Positions 17,762 to 26,355 of a DNA stretch of 64,000 bases are shown piece after piece. The notes beneath the pieces are model-generated. The model saw only the letters and a list, made by a program, of their open reading frames with translations, was not told the DNA's origin and did not search any database. Location of the stretch: the NCBI GenBank assembly GCA_002384935.1, contig DGCD01000009.1, positions 62,001-126,000 on the forward strand. The letters are read 5' to 3'. This DNA comes from Pusillimonas sp. UBA3987 (GTDB lineage: Bacteria > Pseudomonadota > Gammaproteobacteria > Burkholderiales > Burkholderiaceae_B). The translations under genes were made by a program, and so were the position numbers. Position 1 is the first letter of the stretch. Each line of letters starts with the position of its first letter.

Positions 17762-19005
17762 GAGGCTGCCTCCGGGTCGTTAACCAATGTGAACTGGACA
17801 ACATTGGTATTCCCTGTATCGAATGCCGCTTCGCAATAGGACAGGTAAAAATCCCACGTGCGCATAAAGGCGGTATCAAAACCCTGCGCACGAATCGCCT
17901 GCTCATTTGCATGAAAGGGCGCACGCCAACGACGCAGCGTTTCCGCGTAATCGGGCCCAAAACGCAATACATTCGTTACACGCAATCCTGCCCGCTCGGC
18001 CGCTTCACAGAACTCAGACTCGCTGGGCAGCATGCCCCCGGGGAAAATGTACTGTTGTATGAAGTCGGTTGAATTGACATAACGATCGAACAAATCGTCC
18101 CGAATGGTGATGCTTTGAATACATGCACGTGCGCCTGGTTTCAGATTCTTGCGCACCGTTTCAAAGAACGAAGGCCAATATTGACGACCAACCGCCTCGA
18201 ACATTTCAATCGACACCAATGCGTCATAAGGTCCGTCTTGAATATCGCGATAGTCTTGCAGGCGAAGGTCGGCGCTACTGTGAAGGCCTGTTTTTGTCAG
18301 CCGGTTTTGGGCGTAATGCAGTTGTTCCGTCGACAGGGTCACGCCAACGACATTGGCACCCCGTTGCGCCGCCGCTTGGGCAACCGCACCCCAGCCACAG
18401 CCGATCTCCAATAGACGATCACCTTCGCACACCCCGGACTCATCCAGGGCACGCTGCACTTTTGCATTCTGGGCCTGCGACAAAGACTGCGTTCTGTCGT
18501 CCTGGAACCAGGCCGCAGAATAATTCATGGTGTCATCAAGCCAACTGCGATAAAAGGTATTACCCAAATCGTAATGGGCATGAATGTTGCGTTTACTGCC
18601 GCGCCGGCTATTTCGATTGAGCGCATGACGCGCCCGATACAACAGTTTTCCCCACCACGAGCCGTAAATTACTTTCTCCATCTGCTCGCGATTTACAATA
18701 AACAGCAGAATGAGCGATGTCAGATCCGAGGTCGTCCAGTCTCCCTGGATATAGCTTTCGGCAAATCCAATATCGCCCGACTTCAAGGCGGCAGTAAACA
18801 CATTCCAGTTGTTCAGCCGCAATGCAGCATGCGGATATCCACCTGCGCCGAAATGGCATGTATCGCCATTGGGCAGCTCAATATCAAGTCTTCCTTGAGA
18901 CAATTTATCAAGCATCTTCAAGACCGCACGGGCTGCAAATGTGGGTCGACTTGCGCGGGACCTTGAGCGGCCGAGTAAAGAAAGGGAGTCCAAAGTGCGT
19001 GTCAT
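17758..19005 (-). CDS. CFA-synthase-like SAM-dependent fatty-acid methyltransferase
   Basis: A 415-residue member of the cyclopropane fatty-acid synthase family, acting on unsaturated acyl chains of membrane phospholipids. Motifs are HAHYDLGNTFY (142-152), the SAM site LEIGCGWG (199-206), FPGGMLPS (321-328), YAETLRRWR (353-361) and RTWDFYLSYCEAAF (382-395). In Rhodobacter a related enzyme in the singlet-oxygen regulon methylates an acyl chain on the way to furan fatty acids. Whether this one makes a cyclopropane or a methyl-branched chain cannot be told. Its start overlaps the DUF1365 stop by four bases. Confidence 0.88.
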   Translation of the reverse strand: MTRTLDSLSLLGRSRSRASRPTFAARAVLKMLDKLSQGRLDIELPNGDTCHFGAGGYPHAALRLNNWNVFTAALKSGDIGFAESYIQGDWTTSDLTSLILLFIVNREQMEKVIYGSWWGKLLYRARHALNRNSRRGSKRNIHAHYDLGNTFYRSWLDDTMNYSAAWFQDDRTQSLSQAQNAKVQRALDESGVCEGDRLLEIGCGWGAVAQAAAQRGANVVGVTLSTEQLHYAQNRLTKTGLHSSADLRLQDYRDIQDGPYDALVSIEMFEAVGRQYWPSFFETVRKNLKPGARACIQSITIRDDLFDRYVNSTDFIQQYIFPGGMLPSESEFCEAAERAGLRVTNVLRFGPDYAETLRRWRAPFHANEQAIRAQGFDTAFMRTWDFYLSYCEAAFDTGNTNVVQFTLVNDPEAAS

Positions 19006-19859
19006 GATTCTGAGCTCCTGGAATGGGACATGTTCGTATCGTCACCCTGGGTGACAAAAGGTTGATTGAGTGGCGGCTTGCGATTAAACGGCACTTTCTT
19101 GAGCCAGAGGCGCAAGGCCTGCCAATGTATCCGGGCAATAATGCCAAAAGTCAGGAAAGGCATCGACAACAAGGCTTTCCAAAGAGTCCGGCGGCTAAAC
19201 ATTTGCAACTGCCCGCTGACGCTGGTTTGAAGAATGGCCTGGCCATTCACATCGTCGTGATCCACGCGCGCAACAATGCGCTCCCCGTGCGGGGAAGCAG
19301 CATCCGTTCTCATGAAACGAAACCTGTAGCGTCCCGAGGCGCTGCAAAATGGCGACACATGAAAGACTTTGTCTGCTGTCATTTCCCTGCCCCATTTCAC
19401 AGACGAAGCAAGCAGATAACAATGACGCTCACCAAAGGTATTGTTAACCTCTGCAACAATGGCACGCGGTTTTCCTTCGCGGGTGTAGGCATACCAAAAG
19501 CTAACCGGCTTGAACACATAACCCAATACGCGGGGGTAAGTTTGCAGCCAGACCTCGCCATCGGCATCGTCGATGCCCGACTCACGCAGCAAGGCATCAA
19601 ACCAGGCCAAAGCGTCCGCGCCCCCGAGCCCGTGATCCTTGTCATGAAAGGCAACCAACGCGGATCTGTTGCGTGCCAGGCCACGCCAGCCAGCCGGGGC
19701 GCCACTGCGCATGGGCAACATCAAAAACCAGGTTTTATACGAAAACACATGCTCCACAGGGCTCAGCCGCGCGTGACGGATCTGCCCGATTCCGATCAAA
19801 GGCAAGGCACTGGCGCTGAATGCATCTACCGGGTTCACAGGATTAACTTGCGATTTCAT
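19002..19859 (-). CDS. DUF1365 family protein
   Basis: A 285-residue protein with the DUF1365 layout: an N-terminal GIGQIRHARLSPVEHVFSY (about 24-42), the central RVLGYVFKPVSFWYAY near 110-125, NNTFGERHCYLL, and KVFHVSPFC near 164-172. Its biochemical function is unknown. It is regularly found next to an FAD amine-oxidase-like protein and a CFA-synthase-like methyltransferase, as here, so a shared role in acyl-chain modification is likely. The C-terminus has a hydrophobic segment that could contact the membrane. Confidence 0.88.
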   Translation of the reverse strand: MKSQVNPVNPVDAFSASALPLIGIGQIRHARLSPVEHVFSYKTWFLMLPMRSGAPAGWRGLARNRSALVAFHDKDHGLGGADALAWFDALLRESGIDDADGEVWLQTYPRVLGYVFKPVSFWYAYTREGKPRAIVAEVNNTFGERHCYLLASSVKWGREMTADKVFHVSPFCSASGRYRFRFMRTDAASPHGERIVARVDHDDVNGQAILQTSVSGQLQMFSRRTLWKALLSMPFLTFGIIARIHWQALRLWLKKVPFNRKPPLNQPFVTQGDDTNMSHSRSSES

Positions 19860-19873
19860 ACGATACCCACTTC

Positions 19874-21214
19874 CTATGCCGCCAAAGCAGCAACACGCGA
19901 GCCGGATGACTCATGCCAACGTGCTGCAAGTTCACCGACCACCTTCAGGCCCGACTGATAACCGTCTTCGTGAAAGCCATATCCGGTCCAGGCACCGCAA
20001 TACCAGGTATGGTTCAAGCCCTGTAAATCAGGAAGCTGCAACTGGGCGCGCCGTGCCGCCAGATCAAAAACAGGGTGCGCATAGTCAAAACGTGCCAGCA
20101 CGGTTTCAGGGTCAGGCTCACGCAACGGATTCAAGGTTTCAACAACCGGTACACCAAAAGGCAAGGGTTGCAAGCGATTTAAAAGATAATGCAGGCACAC
20201 ACCCGAAGCCTGTCCATCGGCGCACGCACCATGCTCGTAGTTCCATGCAGCCCAAGCCGCTTTCCTGGCCGGCAGCACCCCGGTGTCGGTGTGCAACACC
20301 GCATGGTTCGTCTGATACTGAATGGCTGAAAGCATTTCGATTTCCCCAGGATGCGCATCCTGGGCCACAAGCTTCAAGGCCTGGTCAGAATGGCAGGCAA
20401 GCACGACCTCATCGAAGTGCTCCGTTCCCCACTGGGTGCTGATCGAGACCCCGGCACCCTGGCCATGCCGTCGCACCGATAAAACCGGTGTACACAGACG
20501 CGCGTCGGAAATTCCGGCAATCATTTTCTCTACGTAGTGCCGCGCACCACCCTGCACGGTGTACCATTGCGGCCGATTAACCAACTGAAGCAAGCCGTGG
20601 TTATGGCAAAAACGAACAAGGGTGGCAATGGGAAACGCCATCATCTGATCGGCAGGACATGACCAGATACTGCTGATCATTGGCAGCAGATACCAATCCC
20701 GAAAGCTGCTGCCATAACCGTGATGCTCCAGAAAAGCCCCCACTGATTGCTGCAACTGCGCCTCTGAACCGGAACAGGCAAGCGCGGTTGCCTGACGGTT
20801 AAAACGCACCAGGTCGTAGAGCATCGACCAGAACTGCGGCCGCACCAGGTTGCGGCGCTGGGCAAAAACGGCATTCAAATTACTTCCGCACCATTCCAGA
20901 GAATGTGCCGCTGCCTGAACCGAAAAAGACATGTCGGAAGCCGCGGTTTTTACCTCCAGCGTACTGAACAGGTCGATCAGGCCGGGATAAGTGCGCTCGT
21001 TGAAAACCAGGAAACCGGTATCAACCCCATGCGTGACCCAAACCCCATTCGCGTCCGGCAAGGTGACATCGACCGTATGCGTGTGTCCGCCGTAATAGTC
21101 TTGCGCTTCAAACAGCGTAACTGCCGCCGAATGGCTCTGACGGCCCAGGTGCCACGCTGCACTAAGACCCGCAATACCTGATCCAACAACAGCAACTTTT
21201 CTCAATTTCGCCAT
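19874..21214 (-). CDS. FAD-dependent amine-oxidase-like oxidoreductase, first gene of the lipid operon
   Basis: A 446-residue NAD(P)/FAD flavoprotein (COG2907 type). The FAD site VGSGIAGLSAAWHL begins at residue 9. I chose the ATG at 21214 because GAGG lies just upstream and because a candidate promoter places the transcript start near 21261, which makes the longer frame from 21268 impossible. Homologues in light- and singlet-oxygen-induced clusters are thought to desaturate or oxidise acyl chains after methylation. It heads eight tightly packed genes and lies opposite the B12-binding MerR regulator. Confidence 0.85.
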   Translation of the reverse strand: MAKLRKVAVVGSGIAGLSAAWHLGRQSHSAAVTLFEAQDYYGGHTHTVDVTLPDANGVWVTHGVDTGFLVFNERTYPGLIDLFSTLEVKTAASDMSFSVQAAAHSLEWCGSNLNAVFAQRRNLVRPQFWSMLYDLVRFNRQATALACSGSEAQLQQSVGAFLEHHGYGSSFRDWYLLPMISSIWSCPADQMMAFPIATLVRFCHNHGLLQLVNRPQWYTVQGGARHYVEKMIAGISDARLCTPVLSVRRHGQGAGVSISTQWGTEHFDEVVLACHSDQALKLVAQDAHPGEIEMLSAIQYQTNHAVLHTDTGVLPARKAAWAAWNYEHGACADGQASGVCLHYLLNRLQPLPFGVPVVETLNPLREPDPETVLARFDYAHPVFDLAARRAQLQLPDLQGLNHTWYCGAWTGYGFHEDGYQSGLKVVGELAARWHESSGSRVAALAA

Positions 21215-21267
21215 TCTCGCCTCGACAAAAAGCATTTTGTCTAAGTCAAAATTTATGTAATAGCTCA

Positions 21268-21296
21268 ATAATAGGCGTAAAATCCATTTAATTCAA
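21268..21296 (-). promoter_or_regulatory. Promoter of the lipid-modification operon
   Basis: On the minus strand TTGAAT (21291-21296) and TATTAT (21268-21273) are 17 bases apart. Operator site 2 is immediately upstream and site 1 lies about 10-26 bases after the expected start, both suited to repression. Confidence 0.55.
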
Positions 21297-21299
21297 CTT

Positions 21300-21329
21300 T
21301 TGTCATAGACAAAATAAGTTTGTTATTAT
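21300..21329 (+). promoter_or_regulatory. Promoter of the B12-binding MerR regulator gene
   Basis: TTGTCA (21300-21305) and TATTAT (21324-21329) are separated by 18 bases. Site 2 covers the -35 box and site 3 starts right after the -10 box, so autorepression is likely. Confidence 0.45.
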
Positions 21330-21370
21330 TTCTGTCCATGACAAATTAAAAATTGACCAGGTTCAAAACC

Positions 21371-22318
21371 ATGACGTCTGTTCCAAAAACTCAGCAACTC
21401 ATGCTGAATATCACCGCTGTAGAGCGTGATACCCGAATTGGCAAAGACGCTTTACGCGTATGGGAACGACGCTATGGTTTTCCCCAGCCTGAGCGGGACA
21501 TGAACGGAGAGCGGCTCTACCCCCCGGACCAGGTCGAGCGCCTTCGCGTCATCAAGCGCTTACTCGACGCCGGTCATCGCCCCGGGCGGGTGGTGGCGTT
21601 GGAACTGGCTCAACTACATGAACTGAGCGATACCCTCGAAGAATCAACCAACTCGCCTGCGAATGGTGGAAAAACGGCGTCGCTGCAACAACTCGAGATC
21701 GCGCAAACGCTGGACCTGGTTAAGGCGCACGACCCTGCCCAGTTGCGACGCCGATTCTCGCAACAGATCATGCGCATCGGGTTGTCCCATTTTGTACTGG
21801 ATATTGCGATTCCGCTGATGCGCGACGTTGGAAAAGCGTGGGCCAGCGGCGACCTCCACATTTTTGAAGAGCACCTTTGCAGCGAAGTGCTGGAAACCAG
21901 CTTACGGGCTGCATTGGCCACCGCACCTGAACCTGCGGCGAACAGTCGGCCACGAGTTTTGCTGTCGACCGTGCCTGGAGAAAGCCATAGCCTGGGCATC
22001 CTGATGGCCGAAGCCTTATGCCTGGTCGAAGGGTGTAATTGCATGAACCTGGGGTCGCAAACACCACTGAACGACTTATTCAGCGCAGCGAATGCGCATC
22101 ATGCCGACATCGTCGCCATTAGTTTTTCGGCTGCCAGCAATCCTGGGCAATCCGCAGATGCCCTGTCCGAACTGCGCGCCATGTTGCCCCCTTCTGTCGA
22201 GCTATGGGCAGGTAGCCCGCATACTTCATTGCAACGGCGCGATCTACCAGGCGTTACGATCATGGCGCATCTTGAGGATATTCCGAATCAGATACAGCGA
22301 TGGCGACAACAAAAATGA
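21371..22318 (+). CDS. MerR-family regulator with B12-binding light-sensor domain (CarH/LitR type)
   Basis: A 315-residue regulator: a MerR DNA-binding domain at about 10-75 (ALRVWERRYGFPQPER and ERLRVIKRLL), a helical B12-capping domain at about 110-185 and a Rossmann-like B12-binding domain at about 195-310. The cap carries Trp157, then nine residues, then Glu167-His168 (WASGDLHIFEEH), the W-x9-EH signature of adenosylcobalamin photoreceptors. His206 in GESHSLG is placed to be the lower cobalt ligand. Characterised relatives repress in the dark and let go when light breaks the Co-C bond. The first good start is the ATG at 21371; a TTG at 21353 is in frame. It is divergent from the lipid operon. 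Confidence 0.88.
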   Translation: MTSVPKTQQLMLNITAVERDTRIGKDALRVWERRYGFPQPERDMNGERLYPPDQVERLRVIKRLLDAGHRPGRVVALELAQLHELSDTLEESTNSPANGGKTASLQQLEIAQTLDLVKAHDPAQLRRRFSQQIMRIGLSHFVLDIAIPLMRDVGKAWASGDLHIFEEHLCSEVLETSLRAALATAPEPAANSRPRVLLSTVPGESHSLGILMAEALCLVEGCNCMNLGSQTPLNDLFSAANAHHADIVAISFSAASNPGQSADALSELRAMLPPSVELWAGSPHTSLQRRDLPGVTIMAHLEDIPNQIQRWRQQK

Positions 22319-22396
22319 GTTCCCAGGTTTACACTAAGCCCACTTATCGCCCACCTGCGGGCGCCAGATGACCTGATTTTCGTCGTGAGAGGCGCT

Positions 22397-23629
22397 GTGT
22401 CTAGAAAACTGCTGAATTGGAAAACGCTGCTACTCGTCTTGCTCGTGGCTGTAGCGGGTGCCATTGCCTGGCAAAAATGGCAAGGGCCGGAAGTTCGCGC
22501 CTACCGGGTTGCTGCACAACCCCTTGTTCAACAAGTGGTTGCAACCGGCCGTGTTGCCTCCGACAGCCGGGCCGAAATCGGCAGCGAAATTACGGCTGTC
22601 GTAAAAGACCGGCTTGTTGAGCGCGGGCAAACTGTTCAACACAACGATATCCTTATGGTGCTGCGCGCCGACGAATTAAAAGCGCAAGAACAGGAAGCAC
22701 AGGCAGCGCTGGCGCTATTGCATGAGTCACGCCGGCCGCAAGCGCAAGCAAGGCTGGAGCAGGCGCAGTCACATTTGACACAGACAAAACGGGAGGTGCA
22801 GCGTCGGCGTTTGCTCGCCAAAGAAAAGGCCATTCCTACCGAAGATCTGGAACAGGCGGAAAATACACTGGCTGCAGCACAAGCCAGCTTTGATCAGGCC
22901 AGGCTTGAGGTGATGGCGTTGGCGCAAGGCGGTCTCGAAGAGTCTATTTTGCAGCAGCGTTTGAATGCTGTACTGGCCGCGCTGGATAAAACTCAAATTC
23001 GCGCTCCGTTTTCGGGCACTGTGCTGGAACACTACGTTGCGCCAGGAGACACCGTTCAACCAGGCCAGAAATTACTCACAATGCGAGACCAAAGCAATAT
23101 TGAACTGCTCGTGCCTGTTGACGAACGTAACCTGGGCATTCTGGAAGTGGGACAGCCCGCCGTTATTATTGCGGACGCATTTCCAAACAGGCCTTTTAAC
23201 GCAGAAATAACCAGCATCGCACCAGTAATCGACCCACAGCGCGGCACGGTCGATATCCGCTTGTCTGCCGCACCCGCACCTGATTTTCTGAAAGAAGACA
23301 TGACGATCACAGCAACCATCGAAACGGCGCGCAGCGAAGAAGCGCTTGTGGTGCCCAACGACACATTATTCCAACAAAACAGCAACCAGGCGAAGGTCTG
23401 GCTTTATACCCAAGGAAAGGCCCGCGAAACCGAAGTAACAATCGGACTGGACAGCCTGTCTCTATCGCAAATCACCCAAGGCTTGAACGCTGGCGACATT
23501 GTGCTCGGCGCCGCCGGGGAACTGACCAACGGCGAACGTGTGCGTGCAAAAATCAGTGCATTACCGAAAAGTCGTGACACCGGGTCAAAAACACGAAGCG
23601 ACGGGGAAACGCCCATGAAGCTTAACTAG
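22397..23629 (+). CDS. HlyD/MacA-type membrane-fusion (adaptor) protein
   Basis: About 410 residues from the GTG at 22397, which has GAGAGG four bases upstream; a GTG at 22385 would add four residues. An N-terminal membrane anchor (LLLVLLVAVAGAIAW) is followed by a lipoyl/barrel-sandwich segment, a long Gln/Ala/Arg-rich coiled coil (about 85-185) and beta-barrel domains. It links the inner-membrane ABC transporter encoded next to an outer-membrane channel. No outer-membrane factor gene is adjacent. The intergenic gap to the permease is ten bases. The exported compound is unknown. Confidence 0.88.
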   Translation: MSRKLLNWKTLLLVLLVAVAGAIAWQKWQGPEVRAYRVAAQPLVQQVVATGRVASDSRAEIGSEITAVVKDRLVERGQTVQHNDILMVLRADELKAQEQEAQAALALLHESRRPQAQARLEQAQSHLTQTKREVQRRRLLAKEKAIPTEDLEQAENTLAAAQASFDQARLEVMALAQGGLEESILQQRLNAVLAALDKTQIRAPFSGTVLEHYVAPGDTVQPGQKLLTMRDQSNIELLVPVDERNLGILEVGQPAVIIADAFPNRPFNAEITSIAPVIDPQRGTVDIRLSAAPAPDFLKEDMTITATIETARSEEALVVPNDTLFQQNSNQAKVWLYTQGKARETEVTIGLDSLSLSQITQGLNAGDIVLGAAGELTNGERVRAKISALPKSRDTGSKTRSDGETPMKLN

Positions 23630-23639
23630 GCTCTTGAAC

Positions 23640-24842
23640 ATGTGGCTCGAATCACTTATCGCACTGAAGTTTTTACGCCAGAATCTGATTCAAACAGCAT
23701 TGATTCTGGTGGGCATTGCCGTGGGTGTTTCAGTGATCGTTTTTATCACCACGCTTATAAACGGTTTGCAGGCCAATATCATTGAGCGCACGCTGGGTAC
23801 TCAGTCTCACATTCGGGTTGAACCAGCCGAAGAACAGAATCTGATTGCCCCGGTTGAGCCCGGCACGATCAGCCTGACTCGGGAAGACCCCCGCGGCCAG
23901 CGATTACGTTCGATCAACAATTGGATCGCCGTGCAGTCAACACTAGACCAACTTGAAAATGTGGCCGCTGTGTCGCCCGTGGTGTCAGGTCCGGCCTTTG
24001 CCCGCCGTGGCGACGTGCTGAAATCCGTTTCAATCGTCGGCGTCAATCCCGTACGTTATGAAAAAATCATCCCAATAAGCGATGACATCATCTCCGGCAC
24101 CTTCCGTGTCGGTGCCGGAGATGCCGTTATTGGTCGTTTGCTGGCCAAGGACCTGGGCTTGCGAACCGGCAGCAAAATGCGAATCGAAGCCGACGATGGG
24201 CGATCTGCGCTGCTCACCATTGCCGGCATTTTTGAACTGGGCGTGCGTGAACTGGATCAACGCTATGTTTATTTGGATTTGAAGCAAGCACAGTCGCTAT
24301 TGGACTTGCCCGGTGGCGTCACCCTGATCGACGTCACGGTCGACAACATTTTTGCGGCTGAGCTGGAGGCCCAGCGCATACAGAGACTGACGGGCATGAA
24401 AGCAGAGAGCTGGATCGAAACCAATGCGCAGCTAATGAATGCCCTGAGCTCACAACGGTTTTCAACAACCGTTATTACCGTCTTTGTTGCCTTATCAGTC
24501 GCCTTCGGTATCGCAAGTGTGCTAGCCATCAGCGTTACACAGCGCACACGGGAAATTGGCATTTTGCGGGCCATGGGCATCCGGCAACACCAGATGTTGC
24601 GGGTATTTCTCGTTCAAGGCGCTTTGCTGGGAATGGCAGGGTCGGCAGTCGGCGCTGTGGCCGGTACTGGCTTGGTATGGGCATTCAACACCTTCGGCCC
24701 AAAACTGTTCTACATCCCGCTGAGCCCTGTCTTGATCCCCATTACAATGGTATTTGCAGCATTCACCGGCGTTTTGGCCGCCAGCATCCCTGCCTGGCGT
24801 GCAGCACGCCTGAACCCGGTAGAGGCAATCCGTTATGTCTGA
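23640..24842 (+). CDS. ABC transporter permease, MacB/LolC (FtsX) family
   Basis: About 400 residues from the ATG at 23640 (a TTG two codons earlier is open). One N-terminal membrane helix (about 15-38), a large periplasmic domain (about 40-270), then three C-terminal helices with the FtsX signatures VTQRTREIGILRAMGI near 300-315 and PAWRAARLNPVEAIRYV at the end. It transmits ATP-driven movements to the periplasmic side rather than forming a classical channel. The end overlaps the ATPase gene by eight bases. Confidence 0.88.
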   Translation: MWLESLIALKFLRQNLIQTALILVGIAVGVSVIVFITTLINGLQANIIERTLGTQSHIRVEPAEEQNLIAPVEPGTISLTREDPRGQRLRSINNWIAVQSTLDQLENVAAVSPVVSGPAFARRGDVLKSVSIVGVNPVRYEKIIPISDDIISGTFRVGAGDAVIGRLLAKDLGLRTGSKMRIEADDGRSALLTIAGIFELGVRELDQRYVYLDLKQAQSLLDLPGGVTLIDVTVDNIFAAELEAQRIQRLTGMKAESWIETNAQLMNALSSQRFSTTVITVFVALSVAFGIASVLAISVTQRTREIGILRAMGIRQHQMLRVFLVQGALLGMAGSAVGAVAGTGLVWAFNTFGPKLFYIPLSPVLIPITMVFAAFTGVLAASIPAWRAARLNPVEAIRYV

Positions 24843-25587
24843 TGCACGTCAACCCGTTCTAACGCTGAAACAGTTGCGCAAATCGTATAACGTGGGAAAA
24901 CCCAATCAAACCGAGGTTTTGCACGGTATCGACCTGGAGATCGATAAGAATGATTTTGCCGCCTTGGTCGGACCTTCGGGCTCCGGCAAAAGTACCCTCC
25001 TGAACATGCTGGGGCTGCTCGACCAACCCACTTCGGGTGAGCTTTTTCTGCAAGGCCAACCTACGCGCGACATGGACGATGAAACCCGAACCGCTGCGCG
25101 CGGCCGGAAAATCGGTTTTGTCTTCCAGTTCCACCACTTGATTCCGGCATTCAGCGTCATTGAAAACGTGCTCATGCCTTTGATGATTGCCCGGGGCAAG
25201 CCAGGCGAAAGCGATCGACAGCGCGCGCTGAAACTGCTTGGCGAGGTCGGGTTGGAAACATTTGCAAAGGAAAAGCCCGGGAATCTATCGGGAGGCCAAC
25301 AACAACGCGTTGCAATTGCCCGTGCGCTGATCACTCAGCCGGCACTGCTGCTGGCCGACGAGCCCACCGGTAACCTTGATACACAGACGGCAGCGGGCAT
25401 CTTCAAGCTTTTTCGTCGTTTCAACCGCGAATTCGGCTGCGCCGTATTAATTGTGACTCACGACCCGCGGTTATCGGAAACCTGTGACCGTACAATCAAT
25501 CTGGTAGACGGCCGGATTGAGTCAGACATCGATACCCCTCATGAGCCGGCGCTGTCTGGCCAGGGAATGTCCTTTTCATCGGCCTGA
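24835..25587 (+). CDS. ABC transporter ATPase, MacB/LolD type
   Basis: A 250-residue nucleotide-binding subunit. Walker A is GPSGSGKST (about residues 43-51), the signature LSGGQQQRVAIARAL about 150-164, and Walker B with the D-loop LLLADEPTGNLD about 171-182, the wording typical of the LolD/MacB group. It would pair with the FtsX-type permease just upstream. Its last 49 bases overlap the end of the convergent EAL gene, so the C-terminal 16 residues are encoded on both strands. Confidence 0.92.
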   Translation: MSDARQPVLTLKQLRKSYNVGKPNQTEVLHGIDLEIDKNDFAALVGPSGSGKSTLLNMLGLLDQPTSGELFLQGQPTRDMDDETRTAARGRKIGFVFQFHHLIPAFSVIENVLMPLMIARGKPGESDRQRALKLLGEVGLETFAKEKPGNLSGGQQQRVAIARALITQPALLLADEPTGNLDTQTAAGIFKLFRRFNREFGCAVLIVTHDPRLSETCDRTINLVDGRIESDIDTPHEPALSGQGMSFSSA

Positions 25588-26303
25588 GCTTCGAAAAGCG
25601 GTCTGGAAAAATAGTATCCCTGCATCAAACTGATACCAAGATCGCGCAAACAGCTGTACTCATCGTAGGTTTCAACCCCCTCGGCGATCATGACGATACC
25701 GAGTTCCTCCACCATGCGCTCAACGCCCCGGATAATCGTCTGACGCGAGCGGCTTTCATTAACATGACGGATCAAGCCCATATCCAGTTTGATAATGTCA
25801 GGTTGATAATCGGCCAATAAGTTCAAGCCTGCAAAACCCGCGCCGAAATCATCGATGGCGGTGGTGAAGCCAATTCGTTTGTATTCACGCAGAATTTGCG
25901 CCAACCATTTTCCGTCTTCAACCTCTTCACCCTCAACCGTCTCAAAGATAATTTGGTCTATCGGAAAACTGAACGATTCTGCCGCTTCAAGGGTGGTACG
26001 AATGCAAAGCTCAGGCTTGTAAATGGCATTAGGCAGAAAATTAATGGAAAGCCGCGATGCCATGCCCAGTTTTGACGCGATTTGAATGGCTTTTACACGA
26101 CAGGCCTGATCGAATTGATAGCGATTATTGTCGTTGACCCTTGAGAGCACCGAATAGGCAGACTCACCCTGTTCCCCACGCACCAACGCTTCATGGGCAA
26201 ACACTTCACGGCTTGCCACATTGACGATCGGTTGAAACGCGTAACTAAATTGGAAGTCAAGCGGTTCGTTATCGCGACATCGGGAACACGAAAGTGGTGG
26301 CAT
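25539..26303 (-). CDS. Stand-alone EAL-domain c-di-GMP phosphodiesterase
   Basis: A 254-residue protein, almost entirely one EAL domain of the kind found in BLUF-EAL and YcgF-like proteins. Metal and catalytic residues look intact: Glu in EALVRG (about 38-43), Asn in INFLPN, Glu in FETVEGEE, Asp-Asp in DDFGAG, Lys in IKLDMG and Glu in AEGVET, with Gln in MQGYYF. It should cleave c-di-GMP to pGpG. The first ten residues contain a CSRC pair that may bind a metal. No sensor domain is fused. No ribosome site is evident before the ATG. Confidence 0.9.
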   Translation of the reverse strand: MPPLSCSRCRDNEPLDFQFSYAFQPIVNVASREVFAHEALVRGEQGESAYSVLSRVNDNNRYQFDQACRVKAIQIASKLGMASRLSINFLPNAIYKPELCIRTTLEAAESFSFPIDQIIFETVEGEEVEDGKWLAQILREYKRIGFTTAIDDFGAGFAGLNLLADYQPDIIKLDMGLIRHVNESRSRQTIIRGVERMVEELGIVMIAEGVETYDEYSCLRDLGISLMQGYYFSRPLFEAQADEKDIPWPDSAGS

Positions 26304-26355
26304 GGAATTTTGAGGTCGCTTGTATTTTAATATTCCCCGATGATAACAAAACGGG

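Larger units (their letters stand above)
21224..21346. promoter_or_regulatory. Three-copy operator region between the lipid operon and its MerR-type regulator
   Basis: Three 17-base sites follow the pattern TTTTGTC-N3-GACAAAA. Site 1 is 21235-21251 (one mismatch in the right arm), site 2 is 21298-21314 (perfect), site 3 is 21330-21346 (one mismatch in each arm). An extra half-site GACAAAA sits at 21224-21230 beside site 1. Centres are 63 and 32 bases apart, about six and three helical turns, so all face the same side of the DNA. They overlap or flank both divergent promoters. Binding by the adjacent regulator is inferred. Confidence 0.75.

Noticed and set aside
19023..19958. Open frame of 311 codons on the plus strand
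   Set aside because: It is antisense to the DUF1365 gene and the end of the oxidase gene; both of those fit known families and tight operon spacing.
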